From: Aurantimicrobium minutum
Lineage (GTDB): Bacteria > Actinomycetota > Actinomycetes > Actinomycetales > Microbacteriaceae
Direction: 5' to 3'
Assembly: GCF_029894165.1 (NCBI RefSeq)
Contig: NZ_JARXXU010000001.1
Span: 1,178,001-1,242,000 of the forward strand
Length of the DNA: 64,000 nucleotides
Shown here: piece by piece, positions 16,687-24,824 of the stretch
How positions within the stretch are numbered: position 1 is the stretch's first letter
Layout of the letters: the number at the start of each line of letters is the position of its first letter
Position numbers and translations under genes: made by a program
Notes under the pieces: generated by a model
The model's input: only the letters and a program-made list of their open reading frames with translations
The model's database searches: none
Told to the model about the DNA's origin: nothing

Positions 16687-16728
16687 CTGCAGTTTTTGCA
16701 GTCTAAGAGCAAAAAATGCAGAGCACAA
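16687..16728 (-). promoter_or_regulatory. Promoter and candidate operator of the recombinase operon
   Basis: On the minus strand TTGTGC (16723-16728) and TAGACT (16700-16705) are separated by 17 bases, a good promoter. An inverted repeat, CTGCA (16687-16691) and TGCAG (16697-16701) with a five-base spacer, covers the expected start point and touches the -10 box. It is a plausible binding site for the module's own HTH protein. The promoter excludes the ATG at 16712 as the recombinase start. Confidence 0.5.
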
Positions 16729-16940
16729 GAGGGAATGCCTGATCAAATTTGGTTTCAGGGCTCGCACTGTGAAGGACAATTCGAAGCAGTTGCGAAGCGC
16801 CTACGCGGCGCACATTGAAGAAACAAGTCCTGATCAACATGCTTTAATGCGAACCAGTGGAGGGGATACCGGATTTCCGGTCAAGAGCATACTTTGCTAA
16901 TACCTATTTTACTAACTGACATAATGTGTATTATCGGATA

Positions 16941-17219
16941 TTACAAGCTCAAATACTGTGGGCCACACACGCCACCACGGTAAGTCTGAGACCAACAGAA
17001 TTCTTCACGGTACTGAAAGTATCCGAAAGCTTCAAACAGGCCGCGCCTGGCATTAATGCGCAGCAATTCAAATTCCTTTTGGTACAAAGATGCCCAAAGG
17101 AAGTTCCGTCAGGAGCGATTCTTTGACCATGTTGTGATCAGTGTGGATCCTTCGAGCCGAACACGTGGGATTACCTCCGCCCCCGCCATATCCAGACCAC
17201 AATCCGGACAAACTGACAT
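16941..17219 (-). pseudogene. Possible broken small zinc-motif gene with an in-frame TGA
   Basis: From ATG 17217-17219 a frame begins MSVCPDCGLDMAGAEVIP and runs 36 codons to TGA at 17109-17111. The same frame then stays open for a further 55 codons (from RNFLWASLYQKEFELLRI onward) to TAA at 16941-16943. The CPDCG start looks like half of a zinc ribbon. TATATT lies eight bases before the ATG, so it could be leaderless. A nonsense mutation in a gene near the island border is the simplest reading. Selenocysteine decoding is unlikely, as no SECIS-like structure was noticed. Chance cannot be excluded: the opposite strand is also open in the same register (16926-17126). Confidence 0.35.
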
Positions 17220-17385
17220 AATTCGAAAATATAGAACAGGGCTTTTGGGCATACGAGTTCATCGTAGATTTTGCGAGACAGTGGGTACCGCTTGTTGGAG
17301 CAGGAGGTGAGGGAGAAACCACTGCCTGAACACCTCAAGAAGTATTCTCGTGTATCAAATACCAATAAACACGTTCTGAGGGATT

Positions 17386-17418
17386 TATAGTGTGAGGTGC
17401 GAACTTCGCAACAAAAGG
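17386..17418 (+). promoter_or_regulatory. Probable -10 box and ribosome binding site of the DUF308 gene
   Basis: TATAGT at 17386-17391 is a good -10 box; no clear -35 lies 17 bases upstream. AAGGAG follows, four bases before the ATG at 17425, and decides the start over the longer frame from 17392. Confidence 0.4.
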
Positions 17419-17424
17419 AGTTAT

Positions 17425-18021
17425 ATGTCTACCCCATCCCCTCAATCAGGCTTCACGTTCTACGGTGATGGCCACGAAACCTCCAAGCAGGCTGTCAAGG
17501 TACTTCAGACTGGACTGTGGATTGGTGCTGTTCTTGCTGGAGTTTTCGGTGTGATTATTCTCGCCCAGCCCAAGGCTTCACTCATCTTGATCGCCATCTT
17601 GCTAGGACTCTATTTCCTTATCCGCGGACTCGTTCGACTTGTCGTTGGAATCTTTGCACCCGGTCTCACTGCTGGTGGGCGCACATTTAGCATCATCCTT
17701 GGTGTGATTTTAGGCGCAGTCGGCATCATTGCGCTCAGTAACCCTGGCACAGCAATTGAAATCCTGGGCATCCTCATTGGTTTGTCATGGATCCTGGACG
17801 GTATCGCCGCCCTGATTGAATCAGGTCGAGCAGCATCCCGCGGTTTTGCAATCTTCGCCGGCATCGTTGGAATTATTGCTGGTGTTGTGATGCTGTTTGC
17901 ACCCATTATTGGGGTCGCAGTAATCATGTACATCGTCGGTATCTTCCTAGTACTGCTGGCCATCATTCAGATCATCGGCGCCATTGTTTTGGGCGTCAAA
18001 GCCAAAAAAGCTGGAATCTAA
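17425..18021 (+). CDS. DUF308 (HdeD-like) membrane protein
   Basis: A 198-residue membrane protein with six predicted helices in three similar hairpins, for example IGAVLAGVFGVIILAQPKAS, FSIILGVILGAVGIIALSNP and FAIFAGIVGIIAGVVMLFAP. The repeated G-x-I-x2-G-x3-L pattern followed by a loop with P is typical of the DUF308/HdeD family. Escherichia coli HdeD is linked to acid stress, but the function of this protein is unknown. The N-terminal 30 residues are polar (MSTPSPQSGF). It is a single-gene unit with its own terminator at 18038-18067. Confidence 0.85.
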   Translation: MSTPSPQSGFTFYGDGHETSKQAVKVLQTGLWIGAVLAGVFGVIILAQPKASLILIAILLGLYFLIRGLVRLVVGIFAPGLTAGGRTFSIILGVILGAVGIIALSNPGTAIEILGILIGLSWILDGIAALIESGRAASRGFAIFAGIVGIIAGVVMLFAPIIGVAVIMYIVGIFLVLLAIIQIIGAIVLGVKAKKAGI

Positions 18022-18037
18022 ACTCAACCTTCATAAG

Positions 18038-18067
18038 AAAATGCCCCCGGTCCTCCGGGGGCATTTT
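18038..18067. terminator. Strong bidirectional intrinsic terminator
   Basis: AAAATGCCCCCGG (18038-18050) and CCGGGGGCATTTT (18055-18067) form a perfect 13-bp stem with a TCCT loop. The A/T ends give a U-tract on both strands. It separates the convergent DUF308 and NUDIX genes and can serve both. Confidence 0.92.
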
Positions 18068-18078
18068 CTGTATGTTCA

Positions 18079-18543
18079 TTAGAAATCTTTGAGAGCACGC
18101 TCTACTAAATCTGTGAGGGGCTCGGGTGAATATGGCTCGCCCGAAGATTTCAACTCCTCGATATGCCACCAGCGCACAGAAGAGATGTCAGTAAATTCAT
18201 TTTCCATCCAGTTGTCACTGATTGGCTCAAAAGTTGGTGTGCGAAGAACGAAATATTCACTGTGTGTGGTCTGAACGTGTCCATCGTTGAAGACAGAGGT
18301 ACCTTCAGTGGTCCAGAACGGCTCCCCCACACTGTCGACCCTGAGACCTGTTTCCTCAAAAAGCTCACGAACGGCCGCTTCAGCATGAGTTTCATGATCC
18401 TCCACTCCCCCGCCGGGTGTGATCCACCGCGTGTGTGGAACCATCAAATTGGGGGAATGAGTCAAGAGCAACAAAAGGCGGTCAGCATCATCTAGAAGAA
18501 TGACTCGAGAAACGCGTCGATGCGCAGGACGGGACATGATCAC
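18079..18543 (-). CDS. NUDIX hydrolase
   Basis: A 154-residue NUDIX protein. The NUDIX box GGVEDHETHAEAAVREL with FEETGL contains the G-x5-E-x7-REUxEExGU pattern and so should bind Mg2+ and hydrolyse a nucleoside diphosphate linkage. The N-terminus RVSRVILLDDADRLLLLLTH and the aromatic WITPGGG are typical of small house-cleaning NUDIX enzymes; the substrate is unknown. The GTG at 18541-18543 overlaps the TGA of the SDR gene by three bases, with an ATG two codons later as an alternative start. The two genes are co-transcribed. Confidence 0.88.
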   Translation of the reverse strand: MIMSRPAHRRVSRVILLDDADRLLLLLTHSPNLMVPHTRWITPGGGVEDHETHAEAAVRELFEETGLRVDSVGEPFWTTEGTSVFNDGHVQTTHSEYFVLRTPTFEPISDNWMENEFTDISSVRWWHIEELKSSGEPYSPEPLTDLVERALKDF

Positions 18544-19304
18544 TCAGCGACGAAGGAACTTACGTCGCCCACAAGGCGCGTGTTGTCAGCTGGAACGGGT
18601 TCAACTGCAGCGAGGGCTACTTCTGCAGCGAATTCGCTCACGTTGTACAGCTTTCCTGCAGATTCCTTCCGGGCGTTGATCGCACCAGGGTTGGCTCGCT
18701 CAAGAAGTGTGGCGGTGATGGTGCCTTCAATCATGTCTCCGGAAACCACCGTGAAACCGATGCCACGTTCTTCAAGTTCGGGAATCATGTCACGGAGAGC
18801 ATCTTCACCTGCACGCTTGGACAGTGCGACGGGAAGGTATTCATCCATAGTCGGTGTTGTCCTAATAAAGTGGGCTTGGTGGCTGGTGACGAAGACCACA
18901 CGTGCTCCATCAACGAGAACTTTGAGAGCTGCCCTGAGAAGATTGACTTGGGAATCCCGATTTAACTTCATGGCATAGTCTTCGCCCATGCCGGATTCCA
19001 TGCCGCCTGAAGCGTTCATGACAAGAATGTCGAGCCCACCAAAAGCCTGCTGAGCTGCAGAAAACATCCCTTCTACAGATGCAAGATCAGTTAGGTCTGC
19101 CCCCACAGCTATCGCCTCTCCCCCATTAGCCTTAATGGAATCGACAATCTTCTGTGCACGTGCCTCTTTGTTCCGAAAGTTCACAACCACTGAAGCGCCA
19201 GCTTCAGCAAAATAATTGACAGTGTCAGCACCAATTCCGCGGGAAGATCCTGTAACAAGCACACGCTTTCCAACAAGTGAACCAGCAGCTAATGGGTTAG
19301 ACAC
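18540..19304 (-). CDS. SDR-family oxidoreductase with altered active site
   Basis: A 254-residue short-chain dehydrogenase/reductase fold. The cofactor loop TGSSRGIG and the NASGG motif (usual NNAG) are visible, and VTSHQAH provides the serine position. The usual Y-x3-K reads V-A-L-S-K; the nearest tyrosine lies seven residues before the lysine (EYLPVALSK). The classical catalytic tyrosine is therefore absent or displaced. The GTG start at 19302-19304 is chosen for AAGGAG six bases upstream; a longer frame to 19352 overlaps the divergent gene. The substrate is unknown. It is co-transcribed with the NUDIX gene. Confidence 0.82.
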   Translation of the reverse strand: MSNPLAAGSLVGKRVLVTGSSRGIGADTVNYFAEAGASVVVNFRNKEARAQKIVDSIKANGGEAIAVGADLTDLASVEGMFSAAQQAFGGLDILVMNASGGMESGMGEDYAMKLNRDSQVNLLRAALKVLVDGARVVFVTSHQAHFIRTTPTMDEYLPVALSKRAGEDALRDMIPELEERGIGFTVVSGDMIEGTITATLLERANPGAINARKESAGKLYNVSEFAAEVALAAVEPVPADNTRLVGDVSSFVAE

Positions 19305-19332
19305 ATTCGTCTCCTTCTTAAAAGTTTTCCTC

Positions 19333-20082
19333 ATGCAGACTATCAAGGACACTGAGTGTTACCCTCGAGCCGTGCACCCCTATTTTTCTGGCCCCGTTCC
19401 ACACATCTTTGCTCATCGAGGTTTAGCTGTGGATTGCAAAGAAAATACACGTGAAGCATTTGCTGCCGCGCTTTTGGCTGGTGCTACTCATCTCGAAACA
19501 GATGCGCACGGAACTGCGGACGGTGTGGCAGTACTGTTTCATGACGACGTACTGGACAGCAAGGAAATTTCCTCTTATACCCACGCCGAATTACCGGACT
19601 ACATTCCAACCTTAGAATCTGTGCTCAACGAATTTCAGAGCGCACGATTCAATATTGATGTAAAGAACGAAGCGGCTATTGTTCCTGTTTCACAGGTGAT
19701 AAAAAAACTTTCTTCAGAGGATCGAATCCTCATTTCTTCGTTCAGTAGTAGTCGACGTCGCAAAGTAGTTCAGAACTGTCCGGGGGTTGCGACTTCAGCA
19801 TCAACTTTGCAATTTGCCCCGGCATTTATCGGCGCATTACTAGGGCAACAATGGATGGTGAACATCGTGCTCAAAAATTGCGATGCTGTACAAATTCCTG
19901 CTCGAGCTCTGGGCAGATCAACAGTGACACCTCGGCTTGTGCGTGCGTACCATCGTGCAGGTGTGCAGGTTGATGTATGGACGGTTAATGACGCTCAACA
20001 GATGGTCGAGCTTGTCGGGGCAGGAGTCGATGGCGTGGTGACAGATCGCGCAGATGTGGCCCGGGAAACCTTCCCAAAATAG
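19333..20082 (+). CDS. Glycerophosphodiester phosphodiesterase
   Basis: A GDPD-family enzyme of about 249 residues that releases glycerol 3-phosphate from phospholipid head-group diesters. It shows the paired motif HRG...ENT, then LETDAHGTADGVAVLFHDD, with the metal-binding E, D and H, and the C-terminal VDVWTVNDAQQM and GVDGVVTDR. There is no signal peptide, so it is probably cytoplasmic. The ATG at 19333 has no ribosome site. A GTG at 19372 in frame sits six bases after TACCCT (19360-19365) and may be the true leaderless start, which would also give the divergent SDR gene room for its promoter. It ends three bases from convergent uvrC. Confidence 0.88.
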   Translation: MQTIKDTECYPRAVHPYFSGPVPHIFAHRGLAVDCKENTREAFAAALLAGATHLETDAHGTADGVAVLFHDDVLDSKEISSYTHAELPDYIPTLESVLNEFQSARFNIDVKNEAAIVPVSQVIKKLSSEDRILISSFSSSRRRKVVQNCPGVATSASTLQFAPAFIGALLGQQWMVNIVLKNCDAVQIPARALGRSTVTPRLVRAYHRAGVQVDVWTVNDAQQMVELVGAGVDGVVTDRADVARETFPK

Positions 20083-20091
20083 TGACTATTT
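20077..20091. repeat. Small palindrome over the convergent stop codons
   Basis: AAATAGT (20077-20083), one base, then ACTATTT (20085-20091). The TAG stops of the glycerophosphodiesterase and of uvrC lie in opposite arms. A weak hairpin with A/T ends could assist termination on both strands, but the stem has no G+C core. Confidence 0.4.
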
Positions 20092-21960
20092 CTGTGCGAG
20101 CGTGCTTTTAATTGCCTGAGCTAATGCGGGACTTATCTGCGGAATAGCAGCAACTTCCTCAACCGATGCTTTTCGAAGCTGGGCTACCGAACCAAAATGG
20201 GAAAGAACAGCTTTAACCTTGGTGGGCCCCATGCCGGGAACTTCAGAAAGAACTGTATTGATGTCTTTCTTTCGGCTGGCGCGCTGGAACGAAATAGCAA
20301 AACGGTGAGCCTCATCACGGAGTTGTTGAAAAAGAAACAACGCTTCTGAATTTCGAGGAAGAATGATCGGGAACTTCTCCCCCGGCAACCACAATTCTTC
20401 GAGTCTTTTCGCGAGACCGACGAGGGGAATATGTGAGAGCCCAGCCTCAGATAAAGCTTGTGCTGCGGCATTGACCTGAGGTAGCCCGCCATCAACCACA
20501 AAAAGCCCCGGTGGATAGGAAAAGCTGGATGCTTTCTTCTCCTCATCAATGTCTTCACCGGTGAGATACGCAGCTCGACGAGCCAAAACTTGATTCATCG
20601 CATCAGTGTCATCTCGAGCCGATGCGATGGAAAACTTTCGATAATCAGACTTCTTGGCGAGTCCATCCTCAAAAACCACCATAGAAGCCACAATTTTGGT
20701 TCCACCCAAGTGTGAAATATCAAAGCATTCAATTCGTAGTGGAGACTCTGGCAGACCCAATGCTTCTTGGATGTCTCCCAACGCCTTTGTTCGTGTGACA
20801 TAGTCAGCTCGCCGTTTTGTTTTGTATAACAAAAGCGCTTGTTGAGCATTATGAGTCACCGTAGCTGACAAAGCCGCGAGATCGCCTCGCTGGGCCACAC
20901 GAAGTTTGACGGCAGCCGCACGTGAATCTTCTAAGCGTTCTCGTCTGAGTTCAGTGAGCCACGTAATGATGGCGGAACTGTCTAGGGGTAACTCAGGAAC
21001 AATGACTTCACGAGGAGGAATGTCGGAATCGTCATATGCTGTTCGGAGCATATTATCAACCAGCTCACCAGAACTGACATCGAGTTCGGTATCTACATTC
21101 CACGAATGAACACCACGAATTCTGCCTTCTCGCACCACAAACATCTGCACGGCTGCAGAAAGTTCATCTCGGGCGAGGCCAAATATGTCGGTATCTACAT
21201 CGTCCTCAAGGACAACAGAACTCTTTGACGCCACCGTTTCAAGAGCTTGTATGTTGTCCCTATATCGCGCTGCCAATTCATAGTCTTGCGCCTCTGAGGC
21301 GGATGACATCTTTTCTCTGAGCTCACGCACATGGCCGTCGTTTTTGCCTGCCATAAAGGCAGCGAGGTCGAGAGCAATGGAGCGGTGCTCTTCTGGTGTA
21401 ACACGACTAGCGCAGGGCGCTGCACACCTGCCAATGTCTCCCAGAAGACATGGCCGCCCACTACGTTCAGCTTTCTTATAGACACCATCTGAACACGTAC
21501 GTACGGGGAATACAGGAAGTATGAGATCCAAAGTCTCGCGAATGGCCCATGTTTTTGTGTAGGGACCGAAGTATCGAGCGTTGTCCATCTTGCGTGTTCT
21601 CGTCACGAGCACACGGGGAATTCGCTCCCCCAGGGTGATGGCGAGATAGGGGTAACTTTTATCATCACGAAACTGAATGTTGAATGGCGGATCAAATTCC
21701 TTGATCCAGGTGAACTCTAACTGCAGTGCTTCAAATTCTGAACCGACAATTGTCCATTCGACGCTCGCGGCACTCGTCACCATACGTTTTGTACGCTCAT
21801 GCAACGTATGAAGTGGAGCAAAGTAACTTGTCAGTCGGGCTCGGAGATTTTTGGCCTTGCCTACATAGAGAATGCGACCCGTCTCATCCCGAAATCGATA
21901 CACTCCTGGACTGGTGGGTATGTCCCCCGTTTTAGGGCGATACGGAACAGTATCTGCCAT
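20086..21960 (-). CDS. uvrC: Excinuclease ABC subunit C
   Basis: UvrC makes both incisions in nucleotide excision repair. The 624-residue protein starts with the GIY-YIG nuclease domain (SPGVYRF, then [17 protein letters not shown]). A central UVR motif follows near residue 215, then the RNase H-like second nuclease domain with [25 protein letters not shown]-type residues split around D and H. Tandem helix-hairpin-helix motifs close the protein ([16 protein letters not shown]). It lies two bases after uvrA on the same strand, completing a uvrB-uvrA-uvrC array, an order seen in Actinobacteria. Confidence 0.97.
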   Translation of the reverse strand: MADTVPYRPKTGDIPTSPGVYRFRDETGRILYVGKAKNLRARLTSYFAPLHTLHERTKRMVTSAASVEWTIVGSEFEALQLEFTWIKEFDPPFNIQFRDDKSYPYLAITLGERIPRVLVTRTRKMDNARYFGPYTKTWAIRETLDLILPVFPVRTCSDGVYKKAERSGRPCLLGDIGRCAAPCASRVTPEEHRSIALDLAAFMAGKNDGHVRELREKMSSASEAQDYELAARYRDNIQALETVASKSSVVLEDDVDTDIFGLARDELSAAVQMFVVREGRIRGVHSWNVDTELDVSSGELVDNMLRTAYDDSDIPPREVIVPELPLDSSAIITWLTELRRERLEDSRAAAVKLRVAQRGDLAALSATVTHNAQQALLLYKTKRRADYVTRTKALGDIQEALGLPESPLRIECFDISHLGGTKIVASMVVFEDGLAKKSDYRKFSIASARDDTDAMNQVLARRAAYLTGEDIDEEKKASSFSYPPGLFVVDGGLPQVNAAAQALSEAGLSHIPLVGLAKRLEELWLPGEKFPIILPRNSEALFLFQQLRDEAHRFAISFQRASRKKDINTVLSEVPGMGPTKVKAVLSHFGSVAQLRKASVEEVAAIPQISPALAQAIKSTLAQK

Positions 21961-21962
21961 GA

Positions 21963-24824
21963 CTATGCAGAAATAATTTCTCTGAGGAAAGTTGCTGTGT
22001 GGCTCACGGTGCTCTTGGAAACTTTTTCGGGTGTACCCACAGCAATAATCTCACCGCCACCGGCGCCACCTTCTGGACCTAAGTCGATAATCCAGTCCGC
22101 GCTCTTGATCACGTCGAGATTGTGTTCAATCACGATGACCGTATTTCCCTTTTCAACAAGGGAGTTCAGTACCAGAAGAAGCTTGCGAACATCTTCGAAA
22201 TGAAGACCCGTGGTTGGTTCATCAAGGACGTAAATTGATCGACCGTTACTTCGCTTTTGAAGTTCTGTGGCTAGTTTTACACGTTGTGCTTCACCGCCCG
22301 ACAAAGTCGTAGCACTTTGACCCAGTCGAACGTATCCAAGTCCGACATCAACGAGGGTCTGTAAGAAGCGATGAATTGAACTAATGGGTTGAAAGAATTC
22401 CGCCGCCTCGGCGATAGGCATCTCTAATACTTCGGAGATGTTCTTGCCCTTATAGCGAACCTGCAATGTTTCACGGTTATAGCGCTTCCCGTGACACACT
22501 TCACAGTCCACATAGACGTCAGGAAGGAAATTCATCTCGATTTTGAGGGTTCCATCCCCGGCACACGCTTCACAACGACCGCCTTTAACATTGAAGCTAA
22601 ATCGTCCTTGTTGGTATCCCCGCGTCTTCGACTCTGTCGTTTCTGCAAAGAGTGTGCGGATCTTGTCGAAGACACCCGTATAGGTAGCTGGATTGGAACG
22701 TGGTGTGCGACCAATGGGATTCTGGTCCACGTGAATGACCTTGTCGAGATGTTCAAGACCAGTCACACGAACATGCTTACCTGCGACTGTCCTCGCACCG
22801 TTGAGCTTGTTAGCTAAGACTTTATAGAGAATGTCGTTGACGAGGGAAGACTTACCTGAACCTGAGACACCTGTGACGGCGGTAAATGTTCCCAGAGGAA
22901 AGTCCGCAGTAACTTTTTTCAGGTTATTTGCCTCAGCACCGACAACAGAGATCATGCGATCTTTATCGAGTGAACGACGCTTCTTGGGGATTTCAATGAC
23001 AGTTCGTCCTGAGACATAGTCGGACGTCATCGACTCGGTGTTCTTCAGAAGGGACTCGTAGTCTCCTGAGTGAACCACGCGACCACCGTTCACTCCAGCG
23101 CCCGGTCCGATATCAACAATCCAATCCGCAGTGCGGATAGTGTCTTCATCGTGCTCCACGACAATCAAGGTATTACCAAGATCGCGAAGCTTGATCAGGG
23201 TATCAATGAGACGACGATTATCTCGCTGGTGGAGGCCAATAGAAGGCTCATCGAGTACATAGAGAACTCCTGTCAGCCCAGAACCAATCTGAGTTGCAAG
23301 ACGAATGCGTTGCGCTTCTCCGCCAGAAAGAGAACCTGCAGAACGAGCAAGATTGAGGTAAGTCAAACCAACCTCGATGAGGAAGTCCAAACGAGCTCGA
23401 ATCTCTCTGAGAACTTGTGCGGCAATCATCGCGTCGCGTTCGGACAGTGTCAAAGTGTCCATAAAATCTCGAGCTGCAGAAAGAGGAAGTTCGGTCATAT
23501 CGGCTATCGACAGCCCATTGATTTTGACGGCAAGAACTTCATGTTTCAAACGCTGGCCATGACATTCCGCACAGGGAACTTCCCGAAGATATTCTGCCCA
23601 GCGTGCACGCTGAACATCAGTTTCTGCCTGCATGTATTGACGCTCAATATACGGAACAACACCTTCAAAACCTGAGCTGTACTGGACCTCACGGCCGTAT
23701 CGATTTTTCCATTTCACTCGAACGTTGAAGTTATTTCCCGTCATCACTGCTTCACGTATCTCTTCGTCGAGTGATTCCCACGGAGTATCCAAGGAGAAGT
23801 CAAGATCTGACGCAAGACCCAGGAGAAGCTTTTCGTAGTACTGAAACAATCCCTTTCCTTGTGTGGCCCAGGGAATGATCACGCCGTCATTGATGCTCAA
23901 TGACGGATCTCCAAGAAGTAAATCTTCGTCGACAGACATCTTTGTGCCCAAGCCAGTACACACCGGACATGCACCAAAAGGTGAATTGAACGAAAAAGTT
24001 CGTGGTTCAATCTCAGCAAGTTGAATGGGATGTGCGTTGGGGCAAGATAACTTTTCGCTAAACGATTGCCACGCTGCATCACCTGATTGATCAACAAAAT
24101 TGATATCTACAGTCCCATTGCTCAATTTGAGAGCTGTTTCTAAAGAGTCAGTGAGACGAGAAAGTAAATCAGGGCCTGCGACGAGACGGTCGATCACGAC
24201 AGAGATGTCGTGCTTGTAGCTCTTTTTGAGCGGAGGAGCTTCAGCCAGTTGTACAACGTCACCATCAACCACAGCGCGTGAATACCCACTGGCCATCAGC
24301 TCTGCAAAAAGGTCAACAAATTCTCCCTTTTTCTGGGATACCACAGGTGCCACAACCTGATATCGCGTTCCTTCTTCGAGATTCATGAGTTGATCAGCAA
24401 TTTGCTGCACCGTCTGTGACTGAATGACTTCACCACACTCCGGGCAGTGAGGTACTCCGATACGCGCCCAGAGCAGACGCATGTAGTCGTAGATTTCGGT
24501 GATGGTGCCGACAGTAGATCGAGGGTTACGGTTCGTAGATTTCTGATCAATCGAGACGGCAGGAGACAGGCCTTCAATGAAATCAACATCTGGACGATCA
24601 ACTTGCCCCAAGAATTGCCGAGCGTAAGCGGAAAGTGACTCTACGTAACGTCGTTGTCCTTCAGCAAAGATGGTGTCGAAAGCCAGGGACGACTTCCCCG
24701 AACCTGATAAGCCCGTGAAAACAACGAGGGAGTCTCGTGGAATCTCTAGGTCAACGTTCTGCAGGTTGTGCACGCGTGCGCCCTTCACACTGAGATGTGA
24801 GTGAGCGTAGAGGGGCTTAGGCAT
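21963..24824 (-). CDS. uvrA: Excinuclease ABC subunit A
   Basis: UvrA is the damage-sensing ABC ATPase dimer of excision repair. The protein has 953 residues. Two Walker A loops are present, [14 protein letters not shown] and [14 protein letters not shown], and two ABC signatures, SLSGGEAQR and TLSGGEAQR. The C-terminal zinc module is CEAC...CEVC. In the first zinc module the leading pair reads CPNAH, with His in place of the second Cys, and it closes with CPVC; this variant is common in the phylum as far as I recall. The ATG overlaps the end of uvrB by eight bases. No LexA-type box was recognised upstream. Confidence 0.97.
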   Translation of the reverse strand: MPKPLYAHSHLSVKGARVHNLQNVDLEIPRDSLVVFTGLSGSGKSSLAFDTIFAEGQRRYVESLSAYARQFLGQVDRPDVDFIEGLSPAVSIDQKSTNRNPRSTVGTITEIYDYMRLLWARIGVPHCPECGEVIQSQTVQQIADQLMNLEEGTRYQVVAPVVSQKKGEFVDLFAELMASGYSRAVVDGDVVQLAEAPPLKKSYKHDISVVIDRLVAGPDLLSRLTDSLETALKLSNGTVDINFVDQSGDAAWQSFSEKLSCPNAHPIQLAEIEPRTFSFNSPFGACPVCTGLGTKMSVDEDLLLGDPSLSINDGVIIPWATQGKGLFQYYEKLLLGLASDLDFSLDTPWESLDEEIREAVMTGNNFNVRVKWKNRYGREVQYSSGFEGVVPYIERQYMQAETDVQRARWAEYLREVPCAECHGQRLKHEVLAVKINGLSIADMTELPLSAARDFMDTLTLSERDAMIAAQVLREIRARLDFLIEVGLTYLNLARSAGSLSGGEAQRIRLATQIGSGLTGVLYVLDEPSIGLHQRDNRRLIDTLIKLRDLGNTLIVVEHDEDTIRTADWIVDIGPGAGVNGGRVVHSGDYESLLKNTESMTSDYVSGRTVIEIPKKRRSLDKDRMISVVGAEANNLKKVTADFPLGTFTAVTGVSGSGKSSLVNDILYKVLANKLNGARTVAGKHVRVTGLEHLDKVIHVDQNPIGRTPRSNPATYTGVFDKIRTLFAETTESKTRGYQQGRFSFNVKGGRCEACAGDGTLKIEMNFLPDVYVDCEVCHGKRYNRETLQVRYKGKNISEVLEMPIAEAAEFFQPISSIHRFLQTLVDVGLGYVRLGQSATTLSGGEAQRVKLATELQKRSNGRSIYVLDEPTTGLHFEDVRKLLLVLNSLVEKGNTVIVIEHNLDVIKSADWIIDLGPEGGAGGGEIIAVGTPEKVSKSTVSHTATFLREIISA

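Larger units (their letters stand above)
8240..16900. mobile_element. Integrated metal-resistance island with a tripartite recombinase module
   Basis: About 8.7 kb of visibly higher G+C DNA interrupts compact host DNA. It carries two metal-efflux circuits (8541-9921 and 10057-13395) and, at its right end, a three-gene minus-strand module: tyrosine recombinase, HTH protein, zinc-ribbon recombinase homologue. No transposase of the DDE type, no conjugation genes and no replication gene are seen. The borders are estimated from composition and from where host-like non-coding DNA resumes. I could not find a convincing direct repeat for the attachment sites. A single acquisition is likely but two stacked insertions are possible. 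Confidence 0.7.
16671..17424. other. Long intergenic region at the right edge of the island
   Basis: About 750 bases without a secure gene. The first 40 hold the recombinase promoter. Composition falls to host-like or lower G+C from about 16850. Elements seen are an ATAAT-n4-ATTAT dyad at 16921-16934, the possible broken gene at 16941-17219, and a CGTGT-n15-ACACG dyad near 17349-17373. The DUF308 gene promoter lies at the far end. For such a compact genome this much empty DNA is unusual and is best explained as insertion scar. Confidence 0.5.

Noticed and set aside
8228-16936. Shared CTAACTG plus TTATCG at both island edges (8228-8250 and 16912-16936) as possible attachment sites
   Set aside because: The matches are six and seven bases with unequal spacing (17 versus 19), within chance for the lengths compared. 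An empty-site comparison would decide.
17109-17111. The in-frame TGA as a selenocysteine codon
   Set aside because: No SECIS-like hairpin was seen just after the TGA, no homologous selenoprotein is recognised, and selA/selB are not expected in this lineage.
16926-17126. A 66-codon plus-strand frame at the island edge
   Set aside because: It is in mirror register to the possible broken minus-strand gene, has a GTG start directly after a CATAAT, and shows no motif. Neither strand is secure, but the minus strand has the CPDCG motif.
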